DNA of 64,000 nucleotides from Roseihalotalea indica (GTDB taxonomy: Bacteria; Bacteroidota; Bacteroidia; Cytophagales; Cyclobacteriaceae), in NCBI RefSeq assembly GCF_022458895.1, contig NZ_JAINFL010000006.1:124001-188000 (forward strand). Reading direction: 5' to 3'. Position 1 is the stretch's first letter. The number at the start of each line of letters is the position of its first letter. The notes below the pieces were generated by a model. That model saw only the letters and a list, made by a program, of their open reading frames with translations, had not been told where the DNA came from and ran no database searches. The translations under genes were made by a program, and so were the position numbers. Below, piece after piece: positions 17,701 to 25,855 of this stretch.

Positions 17701-18154
17701 CGTTGATGAGCATACCGGCAATTTCCTGCACAAGTTCATCTTTAAAAGCGGTCATACTTCCCGGATAGGCCACTTCTACCTGAGATTTTACGAAATCGGT
17801 TTGTCCACCCACAGTATAGGTTTTTCCCTTTACGCCCACATTGCTTTGTTGCAGGTCGGACACCGAGTTGTAAAGAAAAATTTTGGTTTTGGTATACGGA
17901 GCATAGCCGATGATATCGGTAATCCGCTCAAATTCTTTTTCCAGAAATTTGGCAGCAATCAGGGCATTATCCTGCCCACCCTCGTAAAAATAGACGTCGA
18001 AGTTATCGGAGCTATAAAACCGCCAGTCAAAATTTTTGAACTGCACCCGGTTTTTGCCAAACTCTTCCCGGCTGATCTGAGCGTAGGATCCGCCTGCTAC
18101 TCCGCCCAGCAGGCTTAACACCATAATCCATTTTATAAAATTCATTCCATTCAT
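14744..18154 (-). CDS. Exported protein: degenerate peptidase-like domain, TolB-like propeller, Omp85/BamA-like barrel
   Basis: A 1136-residue exported protein with a signal peptide (residues 1-25). Residues about 40-280 resemble a gluzincin peptidase-MA domain: the third-ligand motif PEWFIEGAA (172-180) is present, but where HExxH is expected the sequence reads QEIAG (143-147), so both zinc histidines are lost. Residues about 290-610 hold TolB/WD40-like propeller repeats (for example AFSPSGRFLAYSENKNGK and PRFMPNGEEIIFSSNRPQDS). A low-complexity acidic linker follows. From about residue 760 the sequence looks like an Omp85/BamA-type barrel (GGMHNWLFN, YGAGVRTVLLGYYLKFDMAYP). It probably sits in the outer membrane with the propeller in the periplasm. 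The ATG overlaps the stop of the FAD oxidoreductase gene (TAATG). Exact role unknown. Confidence 0.85.
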   Translation of the reverse strand: MNGMNFIKWIMVLSLLGGVAGGSYAQISREEFGKNRVQFKNFDWRFYSSDNFDVYFYEGGQDNALIAAKFLEKEFERITDIIGYAPYTKTKIFLYNSVSDLQQSNVGVKGKTYTVGGQTDFVKSQVEVAYPGSMTAFKDELVQEIAGMLINDMMFGGSLTDMFQSAYLLTLPEWFIEGAARYIAQGWSIEMDDFARELFHDNRNVKLTKFTDEEAAIAGQSVWNFIAVRYGRSSISNILNLTRIIRNEESSIVNTLGIPFKLFTRQWQTFYTDMSTQVTESYQYPQEAQRMRKKNRKSLQYHQVAFSPSGRFLAYSENKNGKYKVIIRDLERGKSRTVHSSGFQLIDQDVDTDVPLLNWGSDQTLGIVGTERGRNYLWLYDQGSKNTRAIQLRRFNQVKSFDLNESGRLAVMSADLNGQNDLFLFNPNRNTFKRLTTDIYDDLNPRFMPNGEEIIFSSNRPQDSLYYASTPAREVQLNQDIDDNFNIFTYNPDEDPTDSLLNRVTNTISKDIKPIPKDDNTIYYLSDQQGIYNIYQYQLQDSIFTQVSNYAVSLQDFDINFKNNRIAFIMLADERDYVFVEDGINLDQSIFTPKTQRQQAIQARMVSERLAEKRKQNTPSTPSDTAALQAPFIPRDSLTLDPDAGLDSLSFSDNANITTDTLPDEFINTDAYEFGTNQLPLEDGMIDTENYAFDIEEENQENAVSTDNFRFEGEEGETGIGNSFLARYRRLRRETRIDGPIPYETRFSADNVVTSLTIDPLRNFGFHIQVQMNDMLENHRFSGGIVQFTDLRSASVFAEYQYLRNRVDFHFRYERDGIYKELDDRNIQKYTMNRFLVGAAVPFNVSTRWEITPFVANTHYIDLGPTPPPSGPNPPPTISPENTIYFGGLKTGFVFDNTLNYGLNKYVGTRARAFFTHYQGLNDATRGFSNIEVDIRHYLKIHRELTLVGRVYYGNFFGQNPQSYLLGGMHNWLFNKTDSPEEDNPLAIQQNVDNSNILFTEFVDLRGFNYNKFNGTDVLTFTAELRFPVIRYFYRGPIASNFFRNLEFIGFYDMGSAWTGPSPFREENSLNTEVISDGGPFVAEIKNFKYPWLMSYGAGVRTVLLGYYLKFDMAYPIEDRVVADKPRFYLTLGYDF

Positions 18155-19218
18155 TAGCTAATTGCGTGGTAAAGACGATCGAAACGATGAATATCTACTT
18201 CTTCGTCTAATGGTTTCCTTGTCAGAAGAAATTGTACAAACTGTTTGGCAAAATAAGGGGACAAAGAGACGCCTTTGGTTCCTAACCCATTAAAAATACC
18301 TAAAGTTTTATGATAGGGGTGTATTCCGATAAAAGGACGACGGTCACGAGTAGCAGGACGCACTCCGGCCCACTGATCTACTATGCGGTAGGGCATAGTC
18401 AGAAATTTGTCCAGCTTTTCCTGGAGCATGGCACGACCTTTTGCTGTTGGGGTATAGCTCAGATCCTGATGATCATACGTGGAACCTACTTTGTACATAG
18501 CACCAAATGGCATCACAAATACACCTCTATTAAAGACGATGTTACTCTTTTTTTCGGAATCAATCAAGAGCATTTCACCTTTTACGGGATGATAGGGCAG
18601 CCAGTGAAAAAAAGAATTCTGATACCCATCGGTTCCGTCGCAAAAAATAAGCTGACGAGCCGTGATTTCTCCGTAAGTAACGCTTGATTCTTCCAAATGT
18701 ACCTGAGTAACGTCAAAGATAGCTTCCTGGTATACCTGCTGCTCCCTAAAATACTGCTGCATTGCCGGCAAAAAAGTCGGCAGGTCTAGGTAACCGGATT
18801 GTTGCAGTTCAATACCCCCCAGTGTATCGTCAATATAGTCGCCATACTGACTCTTCTGGTGCACCTCGGCAATATAGGGTTGGTATGCAGGGTTGACAGT
18901 TTTGCTGGTCCACTCAGTTCGCTCGGCATTTGATACAAAAGGACGGTAAATAGGCATTGAGTGTAGAAATTTTGCCTTGGCAGCCTGTTCTAACTCTTGG
19001 TAAAAAGGCTCAATAAGCGGAAATATTGCATCTGCCTGCCATGTTTTAACCATTTTTCGTCCGGTAATGGGATTATAGAGACCAGCGGCTGCCTGCGAGG
19101 AAGTTTCCTTTTTGGTCTGGTTAATGATGCAAATTCGGCATCCGGCTTTCAGCAATTCGTACCCAAGTACAGAACCAGCTAGTCCTTGCCCAACAATTAA
19201 AAAATCTACCTTATTCAT
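18154..19218 (-). CDS. FAD-dependent oxidoreductase, DAO (glycine/D-amino acid oxidase) family
   Basis: A 354-residue flavoprotein. An N-terminal Rossmann motif VGQGLAG (residues 9-15) binds FAD, and the C-terminal region contains WAGVRPATRDRRPFIG and LGTKGVSLSPYFA, as in DAO-family oxidases. I choose the ATG at 19218, which places the Rossmann motif close to the start as usual. The reading frame is open 48 codons further upstream, but that extension has no conserved features and would run into the pssA gene on the other strand. The substrate is not predictable. It overlaps the large propeller/barrel gene by one base. Confidence 0.85.
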   Translation of the reverse strand: MNKVDFLIVGQGLAGSVLGYELLKAGCRICIINQTKKETSSQAAAGLYNPITGRKMVKTWQADAIFPLIEPFYQELEQAAKAKFLHSMPIYRPFVSNAERTEWTSKTVNPAYQPYIAEVHQKSQYGDYIDDTLGGIELQQSGYLDLPTFLPAMQQYFREQQVYQEAIFDVTQVHLEESSVTYGEITARQLIFCDGTDGYQNSFFHWLPYHPVKGEMLLIDSEKKSNIVFNRGVFVMPFGAMYKVGSTYDHQDLSYTPTAKGRAMLQEKLDKFLTMPYRIVDQWAGVRPATRDRRPFIGIHPYHKTLGIFNGLGTKGVSLSPYFAKQFVQFLLTRKPLDEEVDIHRFDRLYHAIS

Positions 19219-19270
19219 ATTTCTTGTAAACTTCTCTGGAAGTTGATAAGTTACCTCAAAAAAAATTCCA

Positions 19271-19981
19271 TTGCAGTTTCCTATCAAATACATTCCCAAT
19301 TTTATTACGCTTGGCAATCTTCTCACGGGCTGTTTCGGCATTCTTGCTGCCTCCCGAGGCAATCTGGAGCTCGCCGCTTATTGTATCTGGATTGCCGCCT
19401 TACTAGACTTTGCCGATGGGCTGGTAGCCAGAGCTTTAAAAGCATACTCTTCCATCGGAGGTGATCTAGACTCGCTGGCCGATGTAGTTAGTTTTGGGGT
19501 ACTCCCTTCATTTATCATGTTTGGGTTGCTGGAGAACGCGTTTGAGGTGAGTGAACCCTGGCTGGCTTACATTGCGTTTACTATTGCCGCTTTTTCTGCA
19601 CTGCGTCTGGCCATTTTCAATGTGGATACCCGCCAAACCGATAAGTTTATTGGCTTGCCTACACCCGCCAGTGCGCTGTTAGTCAGTGCTTTGCCTTTAG
19701 GAGCCCTGGCTTGGTTTCAGGCCGTAGTAGCCAGTCCTCCCTTCCTGATTGTGCTAACATTATTAGATGCCTATCTATTGGTAGCAGGTATTGAATTGCT
19801 GGCTTTTAAGTTTAAAAATTACTCATGGGCTGACAATAAGCTGAAATATGGGTTTATCATTATATCGCTACTGTTGTTTGCTATACTTAGATCAGTGGCA
19901 ATTCCTATGGTGCTAGTGCTGTATATTCTTCTTTCAGTACTGGTCTCAACAAAGTCTGAGTCAGAGGCACAAACCCATTAG
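19271..19981 (+). CDS. pssA: CDP-diacylglycerol-serine O-phosphatidyltransferase
   Basis: A 236-residue inner-membrane enzyme making phosphatidylserine from CDP-diacylglycerol and serine, the first step to phosphatidylethanolamine. The CDP-alcohol phosphatidyltransferase motif DG-x2-AR-x8-G-x3-D-x3-D is complete, at Asp49, Gly50, Ala53, Arg54, Gly63, Asp67 and Asp71. About seven hydrophobic helices follow. The start codon appears to be TTG at 19271, chosen because the N-terminus (MQFPIKYIPNFITLGNLLTG) matches the family and no ATG is available. It is divergent from the FAD oxidoreductase with 52 bases between them. Confidence 0.93.
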   Translation: MQFPIKYIPNFITLGNLLTGCFGILAASRGNLELAAYCIWIAALLDFADGLVARALKAYSSIGGDLDSLADVVSFGVLPSFIMFGLLENAFEVSEPWLAYIAFTIAAFSALRLAIFNVDTRQTDKFIGLPTPASALLVSALPLGALAWFQAVVASPPFLIVLTLLDAYLLVAGIELLAFKFKNYSWADNKLKYGFIIISLLLFAILRSVAIPMVLVLYILLSVLVSTKSESEAQTH

Positions 19982-19990
19982 AAAAATCCC

Positions 19991-19998
19991 TATTTTTG
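19991..19998 (+). promoter_or_regulatory. Bacteroidota-type -7 element upstream of purS
   Basis: TATTTTTG matches the TAnnTTTG -7 consensus 26 bases before the purS start. No clear TTTG -33 element is seen at the usual spacing, so it may be weak or coincidental. Confidence 0.4.
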
Positions 19999-20023
19999 GC
20001 CCATTGGAAAAAAACATAGATGC

Positions 20024-20275
20024 ATGAATTTTACTGCTAGAATTAACGTAATGCCAAAAAAAGAAATACTGGATCCTCAAGGTAAAGCGGTCCGGTTGGG
20101 GTTAGAAAATCTTGGGCTTGCCGGTATTGATGAGGTTCGGATAGGACGGCATATAACAATGCACTTAGAGGCGGGTTCTGAAGATGAAGCGAAAGAGCAA
20201 GTGGAAAAAGCTTGCACTAAGCTACTAGCTAACCTGATTATGGAAGGCTACGAATACGAGGTTGTTCCTGCCTAA
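20024..20275 (+). CDS. purS: Phosphoribosylformylglycinamidine synthase, PurS subunit
   Basis: An 83-residue protein of the PurS family, the small subunit that bridges PurL and PurQ in the fourth step of purine synthesis. The typical features are the N-terminal strand ending in KEILDPQGKAVRLGLENLG, the IDEVRIGRHI segment and the C-terminal helix and strand (ACTKLLANLIMEGYEYEV). Its length is normal for the family. No purL or purQ gene is present in this window, so the complex subunits are encoded elsewhere. The gene is short and followed by an 83-base gap before porU. Confidence 0.9.
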   Translation: MNFTARINVMPKKEILDPQGKAVRLGLENLGLAGIDEVRIGRHITMHLEAGSEDEAKEQVEKACTKLLANLIMEGYEYEVVPA

Positions 20276-20358
20276 TGTAAGGTCTGGGCTATCTTTCCTT
20301 GGTCTCGATATACTAAAAGCTCCAAAAAAACGTGCATTGATTGACGAGATGCAACATC

Positions 20359-23300
20359 ATGCGAGTAGCCCCTTTATTCATTTTTCTCTTGCAAGGCGTA
20401 TGGCTCCTTTCTCCACAGGCCCGGGGACAAGAAGCGTCTGTGCTGGCTACCGGAAACTGGTATAAATTTGCCATTGTTGAAGATGGTATCTATCGGCTAA
20501 CGGGCAGTGACCTTTCCGCTTTGGGTGTTGATGTTTCGTCATTTGATGCGGAAACCATTCGCATGTTTGGGCAAGGTGGAGGGATGTTACCTCAACCCCT
20601 TTCTGAACCTCGCCTTACCGATTTGCCTGAAATCGCTATTTGGGTAGAAGATGGAGGAGATGGAAGGCTGGATGCTCAGGATTATCTGCTATTCTACGGT
20701 CAGTCACCCCACGATCTTCATTTTGAAGCTAATAGTCAGGGTGAGTACCAGGCAACATATCAGAAAAACCTGTATAGCGATACTGCATATTATTTCTTAA
20801 CCGTCGGTGGAAGTGCTGGTAAACGGATTCAGCCAGCGGTTGCTGTGGAAAATCCAGTCTGGGAGACCACTTATTATCAGGAAGCCATTGTACATGAAGA
20901 GGAGTTAGAGAATGTTTTACAAAGTAATCTATCAAGCGGAAGCGGTTCCGGGCGAGAATGGTATGGCGAAGATCTTTCAGGAAGTAATCTTCAATTAGAC
21001 ATTGGTGTGAATGACTGGCGGGATGAAAAGCCGCTGTTGGTGCATACCCGGGTGGTAGGGCGTTCTCAAAATTCATCGGAGGTCCAGCTGTCAATGAATA
21101 ACACCGCTATCGGAAAAATAACGCTGGATGCTATTCTATCGGGTACTTACACTCAGAAAGGCAAAGTCCATGCGACTACTTTTTCGGTGGATGCGGGCGT
21201 GGGGCGTAGTGCCGCAAACACATTAGTGACGTTTTCGCTAAGCGGAAGTGGCGCCAAAGCCAATCTTGATCAACTGATGGTAGAAGGGGCCCGCCCCTTA
21301 ATCATACCCCCTGGCCGTTCCCTGCGGTGGCGAAACCTGGAGAGCGTTGATCAGGCTACCACCCGATTTAAACTGTCATCAGCGAGCCAACCAGTAGTTT
21401 GGGATGTAACAAGTCCTCTTCAACCCAAGCAGGTCGTAGTCTCATCGTTTGATAACCAGTGGGCTATTAGTACGCAAACGAGTGGGCAACTCATTGAGTT
21501 TGTTACTGCGGGCGAGGGAGGCTGGTCGGCACCAGAGTTTATATCTCAGGTGGCCAATCAAAACCTGAAAGGAGCTGGTGTGCCAAACTTATTAATCATT
21601 ACCCGCGATGACCTCGTGCCTGAGGCCGAACGTCTGGCTGAGTTTCGCCGTACTTATAACCAGCTTGATGTACTGGTCGCTACCAACCAGCAAATTTATA
21701 ATGAATTCTCTTCGGGGGCTCAGGACGTAACCGCGCTGCGCAACTTTATCAAATACCTGTATGATCGGGAACCCGGACAATTACAGTCAGTATTACTTTT
21801 AGGCAAAGGCTCTTACGATTATAAAAACTATACTACCAACAATATCAACGTAGTCCCGATCTATGAATCCAGGAACTCGCTGCATCCTATTTATAGCTAC
21901 TCGTCCGATGACTATTTTGGCTTGTTGGAAGATAATGAAGGGGAGTGGGAAGAAACCTTTGCCGGTGACGAAACGCTGGATATTGGTGTTGGCAGGTTAC
22001 CAGTAAAAAACCGAGAGGAGGCCAAAACGGTAGTAGACAAATTAATCCATTACCAAACCAGTGAAGCAACCTTTGGCCAATGGCGCAACCAAGTAGTATT
22101 TGTAGCCGACGATGGGGATAATGATAAACACCAGCGGGATGCTGAGCAACTTTCTAAACTAGTTGATACCAGCTATAGCAGTTATTCCATCAGCAAAATT
22201 TACCTGGATGCTTTTCCTCAACAGCGATTCCCCGGCAGGGAAGAAGCTCCGGCCGTTAACCAGCAAATTGAAGATGCCATAAAAAAAGGAGCATTGATTA
22301 TTAATTTTACTGGTCATGGCAGCGAAGCAACCTGGACCGACGAAAGAGTGCTTACTACCGGAATGATCAACCGGTTTCGGAACAAAGATCAACTGCCGTT
22401 CATTGTAACGGCTACCTGCGATTTTGGCCGTCACGATGATCCTCAGCAGGTTTCCGGGGCCGAACACCTAATTCTTAATCCACAAGGCGGAGCTATTGGC
22501 CTGGTGGCCACTGGGCGTCCGGTATTTTCTAATTCTAACTTTTTGCTCAACCGCGCTTTTTATGATGAAGTTTTTCGTCGTGAAAATGGTCAACCCTTAA
22601 CCCTGGGAGAGGTTTTCCGAAGAACAAAGAACAACGGCTTAAACGGACCGGTAAACCGAAACTTCTCCTTATTGGGAGACCCCAGCATGACGCTTGCCTA
22701 TCCGCAGGATCAGGTGCAAATTAATCAGTTGGCGGTAAGGCAGGCCGACGGGCAGTTTGTAGAAACGGACACCCTTCGGGCTTTAGATCATGTACGAGTA
22801 TCAGGAAGCATCGTAATACCGGGAACCCAGCAACTAGCCGTAGATTTCTCGGGAAAAGTAGCCATTGAAGTGCTGGATAAACCTACCTTCCAACGTACGC
22901 AAGGAAATGAGGGAACTTTCATGCAATTTGAAGAACGAAACTCCGTTATTCACCGAGGGAACGCCCGGGTTAGCAACGGGCAGTTTACGCTGGATTTTGT
23001 GATACCAAAAAATATCGTGTACCAAACCGGACAAGGAAAAATATCTGCTTATGCGGAAGCAACCCGTAGCAATACCGCTAATCGTGATGCCAACGGTGCT
23101 TTTGTAACCTTCGAGATCGGGGGGAGCCGCAGCCCCCTGGCAGCCGAAGATATTCCTCCCTCAATTCAACTCTTTATGGATGATACCACCTTTGTCAATG
23201 GTGGGCTTACCGGAGTTAACAGTTTATTGCTGGCCCACCTTCAGGATGAGCACGGAGTATCTATCAGCCCCAGTAGTTTGGGGCAGAATATTACCGCCGA

Positions 23301-23820
23301 ACTGATTTATGGAGAAACCGGAGAAAGTCGTACTTTTGTGCTGAATGATTTTTACCAAACCGACGTTGATCGGTTTCAGTCGGGTTGGATTCGCTATCCG
23401 CTGGAAAATTTGGAAGAGGGAAGTTACCAACTTACCTTGCGGGCGTGGGATACCTACAACAATGAAGGAATAGCCCAGTTGGCCTTTCAAGTGGGAGATG
23501 AAGGTAGCCTTTGGGTTGCTGATTTTTATAACTATCCTAATCCGTTCTCGGAAGAAACGCAATTTGTGCTGGATCATAATCATCCGGGTAAAGATTTGGA
23601 TATTACTGTTCGCATATACGATAATCAAGGTAATATATTACATAGTATGCAAACCACTCAGCAAGAATCAGCTACCCGTCTGAATTCACTTACCTGGGAT
23701 GGCAGAAATACTGATGGTGCTCGCTTACCTTCCGGTATATATTTTGCAAACGTCACAGTGCAGGTACCAGAATTGGGTATCGTTCAACAAAAAACGCATC
23801 AGATCATTATAGCTCATTAA
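20359..23820 (+). CDS. porU: Type IX secretion system sortase PorU
   Basis: A 1153-residue exported protein of the gingipain (C25) cysteine-protease clan. PorU cuts the C-terminal sorting domain from T9SS cargo at the cell surface and attaches them to lipopolysaccharide. A signal peptide covers residues 1-24 (ending ARGQ). The C25 domain has catalytic His653 in NFTGHGSEATW and Cys687 in TATCDFGRHD. The last 90 residues form an immunoglobulin-like C-terminal domain (NYPNPFSEETQF to the end). I choose the ATG at 20359 because a signal peptide starts there; the frame opens 18 bases earlier at a TTG. The porV gene follows one base after the stop, so they are co-transcribed. Confidence 0.95.
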   Translation: MRVAPLFIFLLQGVWLLSPQARGQEASVLATGNWYKFAIVEDGIYRLTGSDLSALGVDVSSFDAETIRMFGQGGGMLPQPLSEPRLTDLPEIAIWVEDGGDGRLDAQDYLLFYGQSPHDLHFEANSQGEYQATYQKNLYSDTAYYFLTVGGSAGKRIQPAVAVENPVWETTYYQEAIVHEEELENVLQSNLSSGSGSGREWYGEDLSGSNLQLDIGVNDWRDEKPLLVHTRVVGRSQNSSEVQLSMNNTAIGKITLDAILSGTYTQKGKVHATTFSVDAGVGRSAANTLVTFSLSGSGAKANLDQLMVEGARPLIIPPGRSLRWRNLESVDQATTRFKLSSASQPVVWDVTSPLQPKQVVVSSFDNQWAISTQTSGQLIEFVTAGEGGWSAPEFISQVANQNLKGAGVPNLLIITRDDLVPEAERLAEFRRTYNQLDVLVATNQQIYNEFSSGAQDVTALRNFIKYLYDREPGQLQSVLLLGKGSYDYKNYTTNNINVVPIYESRNSLHPIYSYSSDDYFGLLEDNEGEWEETFAGDETLDIGVGRLPVKNREEAKTVVDKLIHYQTSEATFGQWRNQVVFVADDGDNDKHQRDAEQLSKLVDTSYSSYSISKIYLDAFPQQRFPGREEAPAVNQQIEDAIKKGALIINFTGHGSEATWTDERVLTTGMINRFRNKDQLPFIVTATCDFGRHDDPQQVSGAEHLILNPQGGAIGLVATGRPVFSNSNFLLNRAFYDEVFRRENGQPLTLGEVFRRTKNNGLNGPVNRNFSLLGDPSMTLAYPQDQVQINQLAVRQADGQFVETDTLRALDHVRVSGSIVIPGTQQLAVDFSGKVAIEVLDKPTFQRTQGNEGTFMQFEERNSVIHRGNARVSNGQFTLDFVIPKNIVYQTGQGKISAYAEATRSNTANRDANGAFVTFEIGGSRSPLAAEDIPPSIQLFMDDTTFVNGGLTGVNSLLLAHLQDEHGVSISPSSLGQNITAELIYGETGESRTFVLNDFYQTDVDRFQSGWIRYPLENLEEGSYQLTLRAWDTYNNEGIAQLAFQVGDEGSLWVADFYNYPNPFSEETQFVLDHNHPGKDLDITVRIYDNQGNILHSMQTTQQESATRLNSLTWDGRNTDGARLPSGIYFANVTVQVPELGIVQQKTHQIIIAH

Positions 23821-23821
23821 T

Positions 23822-25075
23822 ATGAAATACAGGATTCGTAACATTTTTGCCCTAGCAGTCGGGTTTATTGGTTTAGGGATCGGTCAACAGTCATCTGCTC
23901 AAAACTTCACCGTGCTAGGTGCTGACAAAGACCGTAGAGTGATTACAACCGCGGTACCGTTCTTGGCTATTTCACCTGATTCCCGGGCCAGTGGTATGGG
24001 AGATGTTGGAGTCGCTACATCTCCGGATGCCAATGCCACCCACTGGAATCCCGCTAAACTAGCGTATTTAGAACCCAGCTTTGGTGTTTCTGCTTCTTTT
24101 ACCCCTTGGCTTTCCCGGGTAGTGAATGATATGTCTATTTCCTATCTGTCGGCCTATAAGAAAATCAATCAACAGCAAGCGTTGGGCGTGTCGATGCGGT
24201 ATTTCGATTTAGGAGATATACAGTTAACTGATCGTAATGGTAATTACCTGAATATGGTAAGCCCTCGGGAGTTTTCTATAGCAGCCACTTTCGCCTTACA
24301 ATTGAGCGAGAACTTAAGTGCGGGCTTATCCGGGCGGTTTATCCATTCCAATCTGTTATCCGGAACCACTAGCAGCAATGGAACAGATGGACAGGCCGGA
24401 ATCAGCGGAGCAGCTGATGTTGGGATATTTTATACGAAAGACATTGTATTTAACGGCAACGAAGGGAACTGGGCTTTTGGAGCCAATATCTCCAATATTG
24501 GGGCGAAGATTACGTATCTGGATGAAGACCAGGCTGACTTTATTCCAACCAACCTACGGGTAGGTGGTGCTTTCACCACGCACCTGGACCCCTATAATAA
24601 ATTAACCTTCGCATTAGATTTAAATAAGTTGCTGGTACCAACCACTCCAATTTATGAGCGAGATTCGGTAACAGGAAATGTTATTGTCAGAAATGGTAAG
24701 CCAGTGATTGCACCGGGAGGAGGAAAAGATCCGGACCGAGGCCTGTTGTCGGGAATGTTTGGTTCCTTTACAGATGCCCCTAATGGCTTCTCTGAAGAAT
24801 TACAAGAAGTTATGATATCGGCGGGTATTGAGTATTGGTACAATGAACTGTTTGCCGTACGAACAGGATATTTCTACGAAAATTATTATAAAGGTAATCG
24901 TAAGTATTTCACTGCCGGGCTTGGGCTACGGTATCAGGTATTTGGGGTTGATTTTGCTTATCTTTTGCCTCAACAGCAAAACCATCCGCTTCAGGAAACT
25001 CTGCGGATCACCTTACACTTTAATATAGACTCACAACCCACCGAATCGGTCGGGGGAGAATCGGATTTGAATTAA
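23822..25075 (+). CDS. porV: Type IX secretion system outer-membrane shuttle protein PorV
   Basis: A 417-residue outer-membrane barrel protein (FadL-like fold) with a signal peptide (residues 1-26, ending SSAQ). PorV, also called LptO, shuttles cargo from the SprA translocon to PorU. The signature ITTAVPFLAISPDSRASGMG near the N-terminus and SPDANATHWNPAKLAYLE are highly typical. The barrel ends in LRITLHFNID with a short acidic tail. It begins one base after the porU stop, which is the common porU-porV arrangement in Bacteroidota. PorU and PorV form the attachment complex at the outer membrane. Confidence 0.95.
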   Translation: MKYRIRNIFALAVGFIGLGIGQQSSAQNFTVLGADKDRRVITTAVPFLAISPDSRASGMGDVGVATSPDANATHWNPAKLAYLEPSFGVSASFTPWLSRVVNDMSISYLSAYKKINQQQALGVSMRYFDLGDIQLTDRNGNYLNMVSPREFSIAATFALQLSENLSAGLSGRFIHSNLLSGTTSSNGTDGQAGISGAADVGIFYTKDIVFNGNEGNWAFGANISNIGAKITYLDEDQADFIPTNLRVGGAFTTHLDPYNKLTFALDLNKLLVPTTPIYERDSVTGNVIVRNGKPVIAPGGGKDPDRGLLSGMFGSFTDAPNGFSEELQEVMISAGIEYWYNELFAVRTGYFYENYYKGNRKYFTAGLGLRYQVFGVDFAYLLPQQQNHPLQETLRITLHFNIDSQPTESVGGESDLN

Positions 25076-25099
25076 GACAACTCAAAAAACATTCGTAAC

Positions 25100-25843
25100 A
25101 TGGCTGGACACAGTAAATGGGCGAATATCAAGCGACGAAAAGGAGCGCAGGACGCCAAACGGGCGAAAATTTTCACCAAACTCATTAAAGAAATCACCGT
25201 ATCAGCCCGGGAAGCCGGACCCGACCCGGACGGTAACCCCCGGCTACGGCTGGCAATTCAGAATGCCAAGGGGGCAAATATGCCTAAAGACACGGTTGAA
25301 CGGGCTATTAGCAAAGGAGCCGGTGAAGATGGTGAAGGCTACCTGGAGGTAAACTATGAGGGGTATGCACCACACGGAGTGGCTGTTTTTGTAGAGTGCA
25401 CTACGGATAATCTAAACCGCACCGTAGCCAGTGTGCGGTCGGCTTTCACCAAACACGGCGGCAGCCTGAGTAAAAATGGTTCGGTAGAATACATGTTTGA
25501 CCGAAAGGGTGTTTTTACCTTTCCGCAGCCCGAAGGTACCGATGAGGATGGACTCATGTTAAAACTCATTGACGGGGGAGCCGAAGATGTAACGTTTGAA
25601 GACGACTATGTGCAGGTTTCCTGCGCTATGGAAGATTTTGGCAGTATGCAGGCTAAACTCGACGAACTGTCTATTGAACTGGAAAATGCCGAATTGCAGC
25701 GTATCCCCACCACCACCGTTTCTCTGGAAGATGACGAACTGCTAAGCGTTATGAAATTAATTGATGTGCTGGAAGATGACGATGATGTCGCTAAGGTGTA
25801 TCATAACGCCGAAGTCACCGAAGAGCAGATGGAGCTGATATAA
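25100..25843 (+). CDS. YebC/PmpR family protein
   Basis: A 247-residue cytoplasmic protein. The N-terminus MAGHSKWANIKRRKGAQDAKR is the standard YebC start, and the internal motifs YEGYAPHGVAVFVECTTDN and KHGGSLSKNGSVEYMF are complete. The family was first described as transcription regulators; more recent work ties members to helping ribosomes through difficult (proline-rich) stretches. It lies 24 bases after porV on the same strand and may be in its operon. It is convergent with the rqcH-like gene with only 12 bases between stops. Confidence 0.93.
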   Translation: MAGHSKWANIKRRKGAQDAKRAKIFTKLIKEITVSAREAGPDPDGNPRLRLAIQNAKGANMPKDTVERAISKGAGEDGEGYLEVNYEGYAPHGVAVFVECTTDNLNRTVASVRSAFTKHGGSLSKNGSVEYMFDRKGVFTFPQPEGTDEDGLMLKLIDGGAEDVTFEDDYVQVSCAMEDFGSMQAKLDELSIELENAELQRIPTTTVSLEDDELLSVMKLIDVLEDDDDVAKVYHNAEVTEEQMELI

Positions 25844-25855
25844 GACGGCTCACTT

